Origin: Opitutia bacterium
GTDB lineage: Bacteria > Verrucomicrobiota > Verrucomicrobiia > Opitutales > Opitutaceae
NCBI GenBank assembly: GCA_947475065.1
Contig: CANJLB010000001.1
Coordinates: forward strand, 103,304 to 167,303
Length of the DNA stretch: 64,000 nucleotides
Reading direction: 5' to 3'
Of this stretch, positions 17,662 to 26,796 are shown one piece after another (position 1 is the stretch's first letter; the number at the start of each line of letters is the position of its first letter). The position numbers and the translations under genes were made by a program. The notes under the pieces are model-generated. The model worked only from the letters and a program-made list of their open reading frames with translations, made no database searches and was not told where the DNA came from.

Positions 17662-17840
17662 TGACCGGTCTTGGCTATCGGCGGGAGCTGGCCGGGTGGA
17701 TTGACTCCAAACCGCGCGAGGTGAACTGCCTGGAGATCACTGCCGAGCATTTTTTCCACGGCGACGAGCAGCGGCTGACCAGGCTGGCCGGACAATTCCC
17801 CCTGTTTGTGCATGGGCTGGGCCTGAGTCTGCTGGACTGA
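17658..17840 (+). pseudogene. DUF692 / multinuclear iron oxidase (MNIO) family, N-terminal fragment
   Basis: The ATG overlaps the stop of the Gly/Cys-rich frame by 4 bp (translational coupling). The 60 residues match the start of DUF692 (UPF0276, MbnB-like) proteins: GLGYRRELAGWI, NCLEITAEHFFHG and FPLFVHGLGLSL. Intact members are about 270-300 aa TIM barrels holding two or three irons that modify Cys residues of partner peptides. Here similarity ends at GLSL and a stop follows two codons later, fused to a VOC gene missing its start. Most of the iron-ligand set is lost, so no activity is expected. Confidence 0.7.
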
Positions 17841-17868
17841 CATACCCGTCCGTGATCTAAACCGCGCC

Positions 17869-18183
17869 ATGGCGTTTTACTCGGCTGTGCTCGGCACGGC
17901 CGTGCTCAGACAGTCCGGCGTCGGACAGGAGTTTGGCCTGCTGCCCGGCTACGACAAAGGTGTGTCGGGCTGTCTCAGCGCCGGGCCGGACCAAGTGCCC
18001 TCGCACCACGGCCCGCTGGTTTATCTGAGTGTGAACGGCCGGCTCGACGCTGCGGTCGCGGCGGCAGTCGCAGCCCACGGCAAAGTGATCCAGCCTAAGA
18101 TCGCCATTGGCGCGCACGGTTTCCGCGCCATCATCGAGGACTCCGAAGGCAACCGTATCGCGTTGCACTCAATGTCGGCGTGA
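17869..18183 (+). CDS. VOC/glyoxalase-family protein, N-terminally truncated
   Basis: The 104-aa frame is a vicinal-oxygen-chelate (glyoxalase/bleomycin-resistance) domain: AFYSAVLGTAVLRQSG, GCLSAGPDQVPS, GPLVYLSVNGRLDAAV and HGFRAIIEDSEGNRIALHS. The same frame is open upstream to 17827 and encodes IPVRDLNRAM (17842-17871), the family's first beta strand, but without any start codon. The first few codons were lost at the join with the DUF692 fragment. If translated from the ATG at 17869, the protein lacks strand 1. Intact members act on small metabolites; the substrate here is unknown. Confidence 0.7.
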   Translation: MAFYSAVLGTAVLRQSGVGQEFGLLPGYDKGVSGCLSAGPDQVPSHHGPLVYLSVNGRLDAAVAAAVAAHGKVIQPKIAIGAHGFRAIIEDSEGNRIALHSMSA

Positions 18184-18240
18184 AGTCCGCCCACCGGTGG
18201 CGCGCTCGCCTCTGGCCGGCGGCTTTGCCATGAGCGGGCC

Positions 18241-19425
18241 TCAACCGACGTTGCGGCGGAAGGCGGCGACGAAAAAACCGTCGGTATCGTGGCGGGCCGG
18301 AAGGACGGTGAGCGCCAGGCCATCGTCGGGAAACCCAAAACGTTCTTGGAGCGGCGCGGGAGCAAAGCTCGGTGCGGCCGCAAGAAAAGCGGTGACGACA
18401 TGCTCGTTTTCCATGCGACTGAGGGAACACGTCGCATAGATCAGCAGGCCACCCGGGCGGACGGACGACGCAAACTCGCGGAGCAGCACAAGCTGCTGCG
18501 CCGCGTGCGCGGTGATGTCGGCGGGCGTGGTGCTCCATTTCAGGTGCGGTGCGCGCCGCCAGGTGCCGGACCCGCTGCACGGGGCGTCCACGAGGACGCC
18601 GTCGTAGCCGTCGGGGGCGGGGCGAGCGACGACGCGGATGTTGGCGAGGCCGGCGCGGGCGGCGCGCGTTTGCAGCTCGGTGAGTGCGGCGGGGCGGATG
18701 TCGTGCGCGTCAACCTGGCCGTCCGGGCCGAGCAGGCGGGCGAGCTGGAGTGTCTTGCCGCCCGCACCGGCGCAGGCGTCAAACCAGCGGCCGCCGGGCG
18801 CGATGGGCGCGGCGGCGAGCACGAGCTGAGAGCCGAGGTCCTGCACTTCAATTTGCCCGGCACGGAAGGCTTCCGTTTTTGTCACATCGGCCTCGGTGTC
18901 GAGCCGCAGTGCGCCCGGCAGGACCGGCGACAGAAATAATTTCCAGCCGAACCCGGCAAACTCGGCCAGGATTTTTCCCGGCGCGTCTGTCTGGAACCGC
19001 AGCCAAAGCGGGGCGCGACGGTTGAGCGCGGCCAGCTCGGCCGGGGCGAACGCCGCCGGGCAGTGCTCGCGAAACCACGTCGGCAGCAGCTCCGCCGGAT
19101 TCCCGGCCGGCGGCATGCCGGTGGCGAGCGCCGCGCGGAAGGCGGACGTGTCCCTGGTCTCGGCCGCCAGCCATGCCGTGACGCGCACCACCTCGGCCAT
19201 CTGCCCATCAAGCTGTGGCTCGATCCACGGCAAGTGGCGCAAGACAGTAAAAACGAGCTCACGATAGAGCCGGCGGTCACGCGCACCAAAACCCGGGTTG
19301 GCGGCAAGCAGTCGCTGGAGACGCACCGGCAGATTGCGGTCGCTCCGCCAGTGCGGGCGCAACGCGGCGCAGAGCCGCAGGAAGTGCTGCGCCTGGCGGT
19401 CGGCGATGCGGGCGGGCGGTGTCAT
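18241..19425 (-). CDS. RsmB/NOP2-family RNA (cytosine-5) methyltransferase
   Basis: The 394-aa protein is a SAM-dependent m5C RNA methyltransferase of the Sun/RsmB/NSUN group. The N-terminal ~140 residues are helical and NusB-like (RLYRELVFTVLRHLPWIEP). The C-terminal Rossmann domain shows motif I FDACAGAGGKTLQLARLLG, DIRPAALTELQ, motif IV VDAPCSGSGTWRRAPHLKW with its Cys, and the catalytic Cys in IYATCSLSRMENEHVV. The likely target is 16S rRNA C967 by family analogy, but other members modify different sites. lptD lies 154 bp upstream on the same strand. Confidence 0.87.
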   Translation of the reverse strand: MTPPARIADRQAQHFLRLCAALRPHWRSDRNLPVRLQRLLAANPGFGARDRRLYRELVFTVLRHLPWIEPQLDGQMAEVVRVTAWLAAETRDTSAFRAALATGMPPAGNPAELLPTWFREHCPAAFAPAELAALNRRAPLWLRFQTDAPGKILAEFAGFGWKLFLSPVLPGALRLDTEADVTKTEAFRAGQIEVQDLGSQLVLAAAPIAPGGRWFDACAGAGGKTLQLARLLGPDGQVDAHDIRPAALTELQTRAARAGLANIRVVARPAPDGYDGVLVDAPCSGSGTWRRAPHLKWSTTPADITAHAAQQLVLLREFASSVRPGGLLIYATCSLSRMENEHVVTAFLAAAPSFAPAPLQERFGFPDDGLALTVLPARHDTDGFFVAAFRRNVG

Positions 19426-19579
19426 GGGAAAATCAAAAATGGAAATCTCCCCGGTGCCAATCCTCCCGCGGTTCAGGCCTGGACGGCAAAATGAGGACGT
19501 GCTGCGCGTGGGCGCGGAATTCCGATCGCCGGGAGAGTTCGAGCACGCGGCCTCGCTCCACGATCCAGTCCCGGCGCGC

Positions 19580-21802
19580 TCACCATTTTTTCATCTCGAC
19601 CTCAATGTTGAAGCCAAAGGAGCTTTCGCGGCGCGGGCCCTGGTAGAACACGATGAGGTAGCGGACGAGCCAGAGGTTGCCGAGGTTCTGGCGCAGGCCG
19701 TAGTCCTGCTCGACAAGGCGCGAGAGGCGGGCATCGTAATGGAAGCGGGCGAGCAGCTGGTTCACCTCGTTGAGCCGCCAGCCGCCATCGAGCACATATT
19801 CCTCGAGCTGGTGCTCCAGAAAATGCGAGCCAAGGCGCGCGAACCACGCGTCGCCGTCGCGGACCGTCACACCGGTGTTGAACTCGCGCAGCGCGGCGTT
19901 GCGCGGATCCACGCGGCTGAAGGCGTCCACGCGCAGCCAGGGCGCAGGCATGAGGGCGAACTCGGTCTGCACGGCGGAGAACGGACGCTGCGCAGCCGCA
20001 CGGCTCAGCCGCCAGTCCACGGCGAGGTTCAGCACGGCGAGGTCGCGCGAGCCGTAGCCCGGATCGCGCGTCTGGAGCGTGTTGTCCACCCCGAGGCGGA
20101 CGGTATTGGATGCGCTTAGCCGGTCAATGTCCCGCGTGCCCGACAGCCCGAGCGGCTGCAGGTAGGTCGAAAACGCACCGCGATCAATCGCCGGGATGAA
20201 GGCCGCGCCGCTCGCCGCACCGGGAATGTAGCGGTAGGAGAGGTTCGGCGTAACGAGGTGGCGGAGGCCGTTGATACCCAGCCGTTCGTTGTTGTAGCCG
20301 TAGATTGCGCTGGCGCGCAGCTCCGCGTCGGCCCCGATCTCGCCGAGCGCGCGGGTGTAGGTCGAGCGGCCGCCGGTGGCGTCGGCGTAATAGGTGAGGC
20401 GCGCGCCGGCGACGGGTTTCACCGAAAACCACTCGCGCGGCGTAAACGGGCGCGTGAGCTCATACACGCTGTCCAGCCGCTTGCTCGTCACCATCGGGCC
20501 GGGCGGCGTCACCGGGCGCTCCTGCAGCAGGGCCGCGCTCGCGGCAAAAGTTTCATAAAATCCCAGGCCCAGCGCGGTGGGCAGCTGGTCGTAGCGCAGC
20601 TCGGGCAGACGCTGTTGCGTCCGGAAAAAACGGTTCGGCTGCGCGCGCAGAAACAGCGACGTGACGCTGTTGTTCTCCGTGAGCGCAGCCTCGAGAAACG
20701 TGTCGGGTTCCTGCACGGGATAAAATTTATCCGGGCGGAAATCGCGCACAATCTCAGAGTCCGACCAGTAGCTGAGCTGACCGAAAATGCTGAAATTTTC
20801 ACCCATCTCCTCGTGGTGCCGCCACTCGACGAAACCGCGGTCCTCCGGCACGGGGCGTGCGAGGATGTCGGTCTGGCGGTCGCCATAGTCGTGGATATAG
20901 CCGGTGCGGAGCGTGTCCTCGATCACGAAGTCGGGCCGCTCCACCTTGAACGCCGCGGCCGGGCCGAGCAGCAGGCCGCGTTGCGAATAAAACCCAAGGT
21001 CGCCGCCCAGTTGGAGGCCCGGCCTGGCCGGCACCAGCAGGCCGGCATCGAGAAACGCGCCGAGCGACGCACGGTAGCCGGCCCGCAACGACACGTCGCG
21101 GAGCAGCGGGTCGTTGGCCGACAGGCTGGTGAACGGCACCGAAAACAGCCCGAGGCTCCCCAGGCCAAGCCGGGGCCGTTCGGCGTGCAGGTTCTGGTTG
21201 GTCAGGTCGAGCGTGAGCGAGCTGTCGTGCAGCACCGGCGCCCATAATCCGGGCTCGGTATAGGTGATCTGCGCGTCTTTGACCGTGATTTTATCCGGCC
21301 CGCCCTGCAGCGTGGTGCCAGTGACATTCAGCGACTGATACGTAAAACGTGGGCCGATAACGGCGTAAGTGCGCGTGGCAGAATTGTAGGTGATCTTATC
21401 GGCCAGCAACCGCAACGCACCCCGCGTCAGCACGACATTGCCGCTCGCCACGGCGATTCCCGTGGCCTGCGTGTAGCGGATTTCATCGGCCAGCAGCAGC
21501 ACCTCGCCATCGGTGGCCCGGACCGGAACGGAGGGGCCGCGTGCGTATACAATCTCACCGTTGAAGTCAGCCCGCGCGGTCCCGCCATCCGGGGCAAAGA
21601 TTTGGAGCCGCGTCTCGGCCGCGCGCAGCGCGGCGACAGCGAGGAAGGTCAGGAAAAACGGGAGTAAACGGCGCACGTTGCCCAGCAGCAAAAACAGCGC
21701 CCCGGCCGCAAGCAAGCCCCGCCTGCGCCCCGCCGTCGTGCCCGTTCGCCGTCCGTTCTCGCTCACCGCCGCCCGGCCCAGCAGGGTCACGCCCCGCCGC
21801 AT
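19580..21802 (-). CDS. lptD: LPS-assembly protein LptD-like outer membrane protein
   Basis: The protein of about 740 aa has an N-terminal signal segment, an OstA/LptA-like periplasmic domain (DEIRYTQATGIAVASGNVV, LRLLADKITYNSATRTYAVIG) and a long C-terminal beta-barrel. The barrel includes PDKFYPVQEPDTFLEAAL and NLSYRYIPGA. This matches LptD, which with LptE inserts LPS into the outer leaflet. The ATG at 21802 overlaps the upstream gene by 16 bp. A GTG at 21676 would give a cleaner signal peptide (RRLLPFFLTFLAVAALRA) and may be the real start. No Cys pairs typical of enterobacterial LptD are visible. Confidence 0.8.
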   Translation of the reverse strand: MRRGVTLLGRAAVSENGRRTGTTAGRRRGLLAAGALFLLLGNVRRLLPFFLTFLAVAALRAAETRLQIFAPDGGTARADFNGEIVYARGPSVPVRATDGEVLLLADEIRYTQATGIAVASGNVVLTRGALRLLADKITYNSATRTYAVIGPRFTYQSLNVTGTTLQGGPDKITVKDAQITYTEPGLWAPVLHDSSLTLDLTNQNLHAERPRLGLGSLGLFSVPFTSLSANDPLLRDVSLRAGYRASLGAFLDAGLLVPARPGLQLGGDLGFYSQRGLLLGPAAAFKVERPDFVIEDTLRTGYIHDYGDRQTDILARPVPEDRGFVEWRHHEEMGENFSIFGQLSYWSDSEIVRDFRPDKFYPVQEPDTFLEAALTENNSVTSLFLRAQPNRFFRTQQRLPELRYDQLPTALGLGFYETFAASAALLQERPVTPPGPMVTSKRLDSVYELTRPFTPREWFSVKPVAGARLTYYADATGGRSTYTRALGEIGADAELRASAIYGYNNERLGINGLRHLVTPNLSYRYIPGAASGAAFIPAIDRGAFSTYLQPLGLSGTRDIDRLSASNTVRLGVDNTLQTRDPGYGSRDLAVLNLAVDWRLSRAAAQRPFSAVQTEFALMPAPWLRVDAFSRVDPRNAALREFNTGVTVRDGDAWFARLGSHFLEHQLEEYVLDGGWRLNEVNQLLARFHYDARLSRLVEQDYGLRQNLGNLWLVRYLIVFYQGPRRESSFGFNIEVEMKKW

Positions 21803-22167
21803 CCGCTCTCGGGCGGCAGCAACAGGTACGGGGCGAGCGTGCGGCGGAGCTCGGCGATCAACGCCGCTTCCATCGGCTCGTACACATCCTCGATGAACAG
21901 GCAGACGATCTTTTTTTCCGCCAATTTTTCGCGAAATTTTTCCGCGAGGCGGTCCTTGTGCTTTTTCTCCATCACAAAAATCAGATCCGCCCAGCCGAGG
22001 TCGCCCGCAGTCAGCCGGACGCGCGCGTCGTTGGCCACCCCGCGCGACCTCACCTGATACGATTGCACGCCGGCGAACATCCTTTCCGCTGTCAGGCTGC
22101 GGATTTTGTTCCGGGCGCAGACGAACAGGATTTTCTTCGGGCCATCCGTTTCAATCAGACCGGGCAT
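21787..22167 (-). CDS. Low-molecular-weight protein tyrosine phosphatase-like protein
   Basis: The 126-aa protein begins KKILFVCARNKIRSLTAERMF, which contains the CX5R(S) phosphate-binding loop (C-ARNKI-R-S) of LMW-PTP and arsenate-reductase folds. The Asp general acid of classical LMW-PTPs (DPY near the C-terminus) is not obvious. Instead there is LFIEDVYEPMEAALI and a short C-terminus. It resembles the short phosphotyrosine-phosphatase-like proteins annotated in many genomes. It overlaps the predicted lptD start by 16 bp and follows guaB after 18 bp, so the three genes may form a transcript. Confidence 0.75.
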   Translation of the reverse strand: MPGLIETDGPKKILFVCARNKIRSLTAERMFAGVQSYQVRSRGVANDARVRLTAGDLGWADLIFVMEKKHKDRLAEKFREKLAEKKIVCLFIEDVYEPMEAALIAELRRTLAPYLLLPPESGCGGA

Positions 22168-22185
22168 GAATGAACCAAGGAAACT

Positions 22186-23796
22186 TCACGTCTTCTGCGT
22201 CTTGATCTCAACCACATCGTGCGGGGCGGCCTCACGCTGGCCGGCGGGAGTCACGCGGATGTAACGGGCCTTCGCGCGCAGCTCGGGCAGATTCTTCGCA
22301 CCGAGGTAGCCCATCCCGCTTTGCAAGCCGCCGAGCAGCGCGGAGAGCACGTCGTCGGCGGTGCCGCTGACCTCCTTGAGCGCCTCAATGCCTTCGGCGG
22401 TGAGCTTGCGGGTGGTGTCGGCCTTGTCCTGCCCGTAGCGCGCGGCGCTGCCGGCCTTCATCGCGGCGATGCTGCCCATGCCGCGGTACTGTTTATAGAG
22501 CTTGCCGTTGATTTCCATGATCTCACCGGGGGCCTCCCGACAGCCGGCGAGCAGACCGCCGAGGATGACGGCGTCGGCCAGCGTGAGCGCCTTCACAATG
22601 TCTCCGCTCTTGGTGATGCCGCCGTCGGCGAGGGTTTTCACACCGTGTTTCGCCGCGCCGCGCCCGGCGACATGGAGCGCCGTGAGCTGCGGGATGCCGA
22701 CGCCTGCGACCATGCGCGTGGTACAGATGGAGCCGGGGCCCTGGCCGACCTTCACCACATTGGCCCCGCACTTGGCCAGATATCCCACCCCCTCGGCGCT
22801 GGTGACATTGCCGGCGATGATGGTCAGTTCGGGAAATCCCCCCCGCACGAGCTTCACCATGTCGCCGACCCCGGCGGTATGGCCATGGGCGGTGGAGACG
22901 GCCACGCAGTCAACGCTCTCGCCGACCAGCGCGCCCACGTGCGCGAGAATCTTCTCGCGGTCAAGCGTGCCGTCCGGCCGGCGAAGCGGCGCCAGCGCCG
23001 CGCCGGCGACCAGCCGGAACCTGCCGTCGCGGGCGGGCCGGCGGCGCGACTTGGCCTCGGTCGCGATGCGATCCACGTCGGAAAATGTCACCAACCCGCG
23101 CAGACGGTCGGCGTTGTCCACCACCAGCATCTTGTGGATCCCCACATGCTCCGTGAAAAAGGCGTCGGCCGCCTTGATCGGGTCGGGCTGGAGCGCGCTC
23201 TCGTGAACGGTGCGGATGTCGCGGCGCGGGACCATCGCCTCGGCGACCGTTTTGGTGCGATAGCGTTCACGGACGACGTTGCCCGAGAGCAGGCCGATGA
23301 GCTTCCCCTTGCCGTCAATCACGGGAAACGTGCGGAAGTCGTAGCGTTTTTGCTCGATGAGCGCGAGCACGTCGCCGACCAGCTGGCCGGGCGCAACGGT
23401 GATGGGGTCCTGGATGAGTCCGTGGATATGGTGCTTCACCCGTGCGACCTCGCGCACCTGCTCGGCGGCGGGCAGGTTGTAATGAATGAGACCGAGCCCG
23501 CCGTTGAGCGCCATCGCGATCGCCATACGCGACTCGGTCACGGTGTCCATGTCCGACGAAACGACCGGGATCGAAAGGCGTAGCGACTCGGAGAGCGCGG
23601 TGGACGTGTCGGCGTCCTTGGGCAAAATGTCCGAGTAGAGCGTGGCGAGCGTGACGTCGTCGAACGTGAGCGCGGCCGGCAGGCTGGCGCGGAAAAACTT
23701 GGCGGCAGGCAAGTAAAAATCATCGTCCGCCAGGGCCGTGGTCGCAGCGGTCTGGCCGGCGATTTTCTGGGCGGAAGATTTGGCAACCTTGGTCAT
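22186..23796 (-). CDS. guaB: IMP dehydrogenase
   Basis: GuaB oxidises IMP to XMP with NAD+, the committed step to guanine nucleotides. The start at 23796 gives [10 protein letters not shown] and a 536-aa protein, slightly longer than usual because of a ~35-residue N-terminal extension. It then shows [37 protein letters not shown], two CBS repeats (about 115-235), and the catalytic loop [17 protein letters not shown] with its Cys. The flap region ends at [19 protein letters not shown]. An upstream ATG at 23829 is possible. Purine partner purD is divergently placed 217 bp away. Confidence 0.95.
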   Translation of the reverse strand: MTKVAKSSAQKIAGQTAATTALADDDFYLPAAKFFRASLPAALTFDDVTLATLYSDILPKDADTSTALSESLRLSIPVVSSDMDTVTESRMAIAMALNGGLGLIHYNLPAAEQVREVARVKHHIHGLIQDPITVAPGQLVGDVLALIEQKRYDFRTFPVIDGKGKLIGLLSGNVVRERYRTKTVAEAMVPRRDIRTVHESALQPDPIKAADAFFTEHVGIHKMLVVDNADRLRGLVTFSDVDRIATEAKSRRRPARDGRFRLVAGAALAPLRRPDGTLDREKILAHVGALVGESVDCVAVSTAHGHTAGVGDMVKLVRGGFPELTIIAGNVTSAEGVGYLAKCGANVVKVGQGPGSICTTRMVAGVGIPQLTALHVAGRGAAKHGVKTLADGGITKSGDIVKALTLADAVILGGLLAGCREAPGEIMEINGKLYKQYRGMGSIAAMKAGSAARYGQDKADTTRKLTAEGIEALKEVSGTADDVLSALLGGLQSGMGYLGAKNLPELRAKARYIRVTPAGQREAAPHDVVEIKTQKT

Positions 23797-24013
23797 GATT
23801 GCCGGGAACGAAATAAGGCGCGCCGCCAAAAACGCAAATGGATTTTTTGGCCAGAGCCGTCATCGCTGTTCAGGGAGACGGTTTGGCCCCTCGTTTAATC
23901 ACCTGCCCTCAAAACCCGGATCAGGACTCTGTCGCGTGGCTTCCCCAGCATGGAAGCGACGCGGCACTGTGCGCTTGCAGCCGTCGCACGACGCGTTCCA
24001 TCATCGGCGGCTC

Positions 24014-25309
24014 ATGTCGGCCCATCTGCCCAAATCTGTCCTTGTCGTCGGTGCCGGCGGGCGTGAGCACGCGCTGGTCCGTGCGCTCGCAGCGTCGCCC
24101 GCCAGGTCCCGCGTCATCTGTGCGCCCGGCAACGCCGGCATCGCGGCCGATGCCCCGTGTTTTCCAATCGCGGCCGATGATATCGCGGGACTGGTCGCGC
24201 TCGCCCAACGCGAACGGATGGAATTTGTTGTCGTCGGCCCCGAGGTGCCGCTGTCGCTCGGGCTGGCCGACCGGCTGCTCGCGGCCGGCCTCCCCGTCTA
24301 TGGCCCGACTGCCGACGGCGCACGCCTTGAAGCTTCCAAGGTTTTCACCAAGCAAATCCTGCTGAAGTACAAAATCCCCACCGCCCCCACCGGGATTTTT
24401 ACCGAAGTGGCCCCCGCACTCGATTATCTGCGGAAACGCGGAGCGCCCATCGTGATCAAAGCCGACGGCCTCGCCGCCGGCAAAGGCGTGGTTGTGGCCC
24501 AGTCGCTGGCGGAAGCCGAAGCGGCCGTGCGCGACATGCTCGCGGGCAATAAATTCGGCACCGCCGGCAGCCAGATTCTGATCGAGGACTGCCTTCTCGG
24601 CGAGGAAACCTCCATCCTCGTCGTCGTTTCCGGACGCGACTACGTCATCCTACCGACCTCGCAAGACCACAAACGCATCGGCGACGGCGACACTGGCCCG
24701 AATACCGGCGGCATGGGCGCCTACTCCCCCGCCGAGGTCGTCACGCCAGCGATCCTGGCTCGGATCGAACGCGAGATCGTGCGGCCCTCGGTCAACGCCA
24801 TCGCCGACGAGGGCATCGCATTTTGCGGCACGCTGTTCATCGGCGTGATGCTCACCCCGGCCGGACCGAGCGTGCTGGAATACAACACCCGCTTCGGCGA
24901 CCCCGAGACGCAGGCCGTCCTTCCCCGCCTTGCGACGGACGTGCTGGCGCTCCTCTGGGCCGCCGCGCGCGGTGAACTCGCGAGTGTGAAACTCGCCGTG
25001 CGCCCCGAGCACGCCCTCTGCGTCGTCATCGCGGCCAAGGGCTACCCCGACACTTACCCCAAGGGTGATATGATCACGCTCCCGGCTGCCTCCTCCCTGC
25101 TTCCTGACGCCGTCATCTACCACGCCGGCACCGCACGTAACGCCGCCGGCCAGCTTGTGACCGCCGGCGGCCGCGTGCTCGGCGTCACCGCACTCGCCTC
25201 CACGCTCCGGGAGGCCGCCAACCGAGCCTACGCCATGTGCGACCAAATCCAGTGTGCCTCCAAATACCACCGCCGCGACATCGGTGCCAAACAGCTCAAC
25301 CGCCGGTGA
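24014..25309 (+). CDS. purD: Phosphoribosylamine-glycine ligase (GAR synthetase)
   Basis: PurD catalyses the second step of purine synthesis, joining glycine to phosphoribosylamine with ATP. The ATG at 24014 begins [22 protein letters not shown], the family N-terminus. The ATP-grasp core shows [50 protein letters not shown] and [17 protein letters not shown]. The 431-aa length is standard. The frame stays open upstream to 23738, but that part overlaps the guaB region antisense and has no family similarity. Confidence 0.96.
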   Translation: MSAHLPKSVLVVGAGGREHALVRALAASPARSRVICAPGNAGIAADAPCFPIAADDIAGLVALAQRERMEFVVVGPEVPLSLGLADRLLAAGLPVYGPTADGARLEASKVFTKQILLKYKIPTAPTGIFTEVAPALDYLRKRGAPIVIKADGLAAGKGVVVAQSLAEAEAAVRDMLAGNKFGTAGSQILIEDCLLGEETSILVVVSGRDYVILPTSQDHKRIGDGDTGPNTGGMGAYSPAEVVTPAILARIEREIVRPSVNAIADEGIAFCGTLFIGVMLTPAGPSVLEYNTRFGDPETQAVLPRLATDVLALLWAAARGELASVKLAVRPEHALCVVIAAKGYPDTYPKGDMITLPAASSLLPDAVIYHAGTARNAAGQLVTAGGRVLGVTALASTLREAANRAYAMCDQIQCASKYHRRDIGAKQLNRR

Positions 25310-25395
25310 AAGTCCTCCCCCTCCTGACTCCTTCCAGCCAGTCTGATCTCTCTCCTTGGTCAGACCAGCCTGCCATCGAACTTCGCCTAAAAAAC

Positions 25396-26190
25396 GTGAA
25401 CTGTGAATTTCTCTCCCGCACCGTGAGCCTGCTCCTTCTTCGCGCCGGCCAATCGTTCTTGATTCTCTGGCTCGTACCCGCGTTCGCGTTCACCTCACCC
25501 GCCACTGCGGCCGTTCCGGCCGCGCCTCCTGCCACACCAGCGGCCATCTCGGCTCCGGCCGGCCTCGGCCCAGGACTCGCATTTCTGCGCCTCGCCGCCC
25601 TCGATGTGGAGGTCGCCGCCAAAATGTCCGCTTCGTCCACCGCCCTGGTCCTCGACCTGCGCGGCACGACTGCTGACGAACAGTCCGCCGTCACTTTCCT
25701 GGCCATGCTGCGCGCCCGCCCCGCGAACCAAGGCGTCTGCCTCATCCTCATCTCGCCCGCAACCGCCCCTGCCCTGCTCAAGATGCTTGTGACCCGCGTG
25801 TCCGGCTGCCTGACCATCGGCCGCGCCGAAGGCAACTGCCGCCCCGACATCGCCGTCACCACCACCGCCGAGTCCGACCAACGTGCACAGGATGCGCTCG
25901 GCACCGGCACACCGCCGCTCGCACTGCTTGGCCCGACCGTTGACAAACCCCGCCACGACGAAGCCGAACTCGCCAAGGATCACGCCAGCGGGAAAAAGCC
26001 CGCCAGCGAACCCGCTTCACCCGACAGTACCGCGCCAAAGCCGGCGGCCAGTCCCGCTGCGGGCAGCCTGCCGGCTGCGATCACGGCAACTCTCAGCACC
26101 GTGCTCCCGCCGCCCCTTGACGCCGTCCTCCAGCGCGCCGTGCAAATCCACCGCGGCCTCCTCGCCCTCGTGCCTCCGGCCACGCGCTGA
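25396..26190 (+). CDS. Secreted protein of unknown function
   Basis: The predicted protein is about 264 aa from a GTG at 25396, or slightly shorter from a GTG at 25423. A hydrophobic signal sequence (LLLLRAGQSFLILWLVPAF) precedes an Ala/Pro linker. The middle (about 70-190) has alternating strands and helices such as STALVLDLRGTTADEQSAV and QGVCLILISPATAPALLKML. A Lys/Ala/Pro-rich low-complexity stretch and a final helical segment (LDAVLQRAVQIHRGLLALV) follow. I recognise no family. It lies 86 bp after purD and 90 bp before sufU, all on one strand. Confidence 0.6.
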   Translation: MNCEFLSRTVSLLLLRAGQSFLILWLVPAFAFTSPATAAVPAAPPATPAAISAPAGLGPGLAFLRLAALDVEVAAKMSASSTALVLDLRGTTADEQSAVTFLAMLRARPANQGVCLILISPATAPALLKMLVTRVSGCLTIGRAEGNCRPDIAVTTTAESDQRAQDALGTGTPPLALLGPTVDKPRHDEAELAKDHASGKKPASEPASPDSTAPKPAASPAAGSLPAAITATLSTVLPPPLDAVLQRAVQIHRGLLALVPPATR

Positions 26191-26280
26191 ACCTGGTTTG
26201 CGGGGGGCCGGCGGCCGGCCGGCGAACGCAATGTTTGCCAATCGCCGCCAACCGCACATGCATTGCGGTCCACCAAAGCC

Positions 26281-26718
26281 ATGTCCGACTTCGACGACCT
26301 TTACCGCGATCTCATCCTCGATCACGCCAAGCGCCCGCGCAATCGCGGCAAGCCGCCAACTGCCAACCGTGCCGCCACCGGGGACAACCCGACCTGCGGG
26401 GACAACTGCACCGTCCACCTCCGCCTCGATGATGGCGGCCGCATCAGCGCCATCGGCTTCGAGGGCTCCGGCTGCGCCATCTCCACCGCCAGCGCCTCGA
26501 TCATGACGACTCAGCTCAAAGGCAAGACTGCGCCCGAGGCCGAGACCGCGTTTGCCGGGCTGAAGGACATCCTCGCTACCGGCAAGCCGCCCGAAGACTT
26601 CAACGAACTCGCCGCTTTCGCCGGCGTCCACGCCTTTCCCGCCCGCATCAAGTGCGCGACGCTCGCCTGGCACGCCGCCCTCGAGGCGATGAAAACCGAG
26701 CCGGCTTCTTCGTCTTAA
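26281..26718 (+). CDS. sufU: SufU/NifU-like Fe-S scaffold or sulfurtransferase
   Basis: The 145-aa protein has the three conserved SufU/IscU Cys positions: NPTCGDN, GSGCAIS and IKCATLAW, with the Asp next to the first Cys. The N-terminus LYRDLILDHAKRPRNRG is typical of SufU. SufU-type proteins accept persulfide sulfur from SufS through a zinc site, as in Gram-positive SUF systems. The adjacent sufS 78 bp downstream supports that pairing. No sufBCD genes are in the window. Confidence 0.92.
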   Translation: MSDFDDLYRDLILDHAKRPRNRGKPPTANRAATGDNPTCGDNCTVHLRLDDGGRISAIGFEGSGCAISTASASIMTTQLKGKTAPEAETAFAGLKDILATGKPPEDFNELAAFAGVHAFPARIKCATLAWHAALEAMKTEPASSS

Positions 26719-26796
26719 TCGTTCTCCCGCTCTTACTCAATCTCCTCCGCCCACGCAGCCTTCGGCGACGTCGGGACCCTCCTGACTCCTTTTCCC

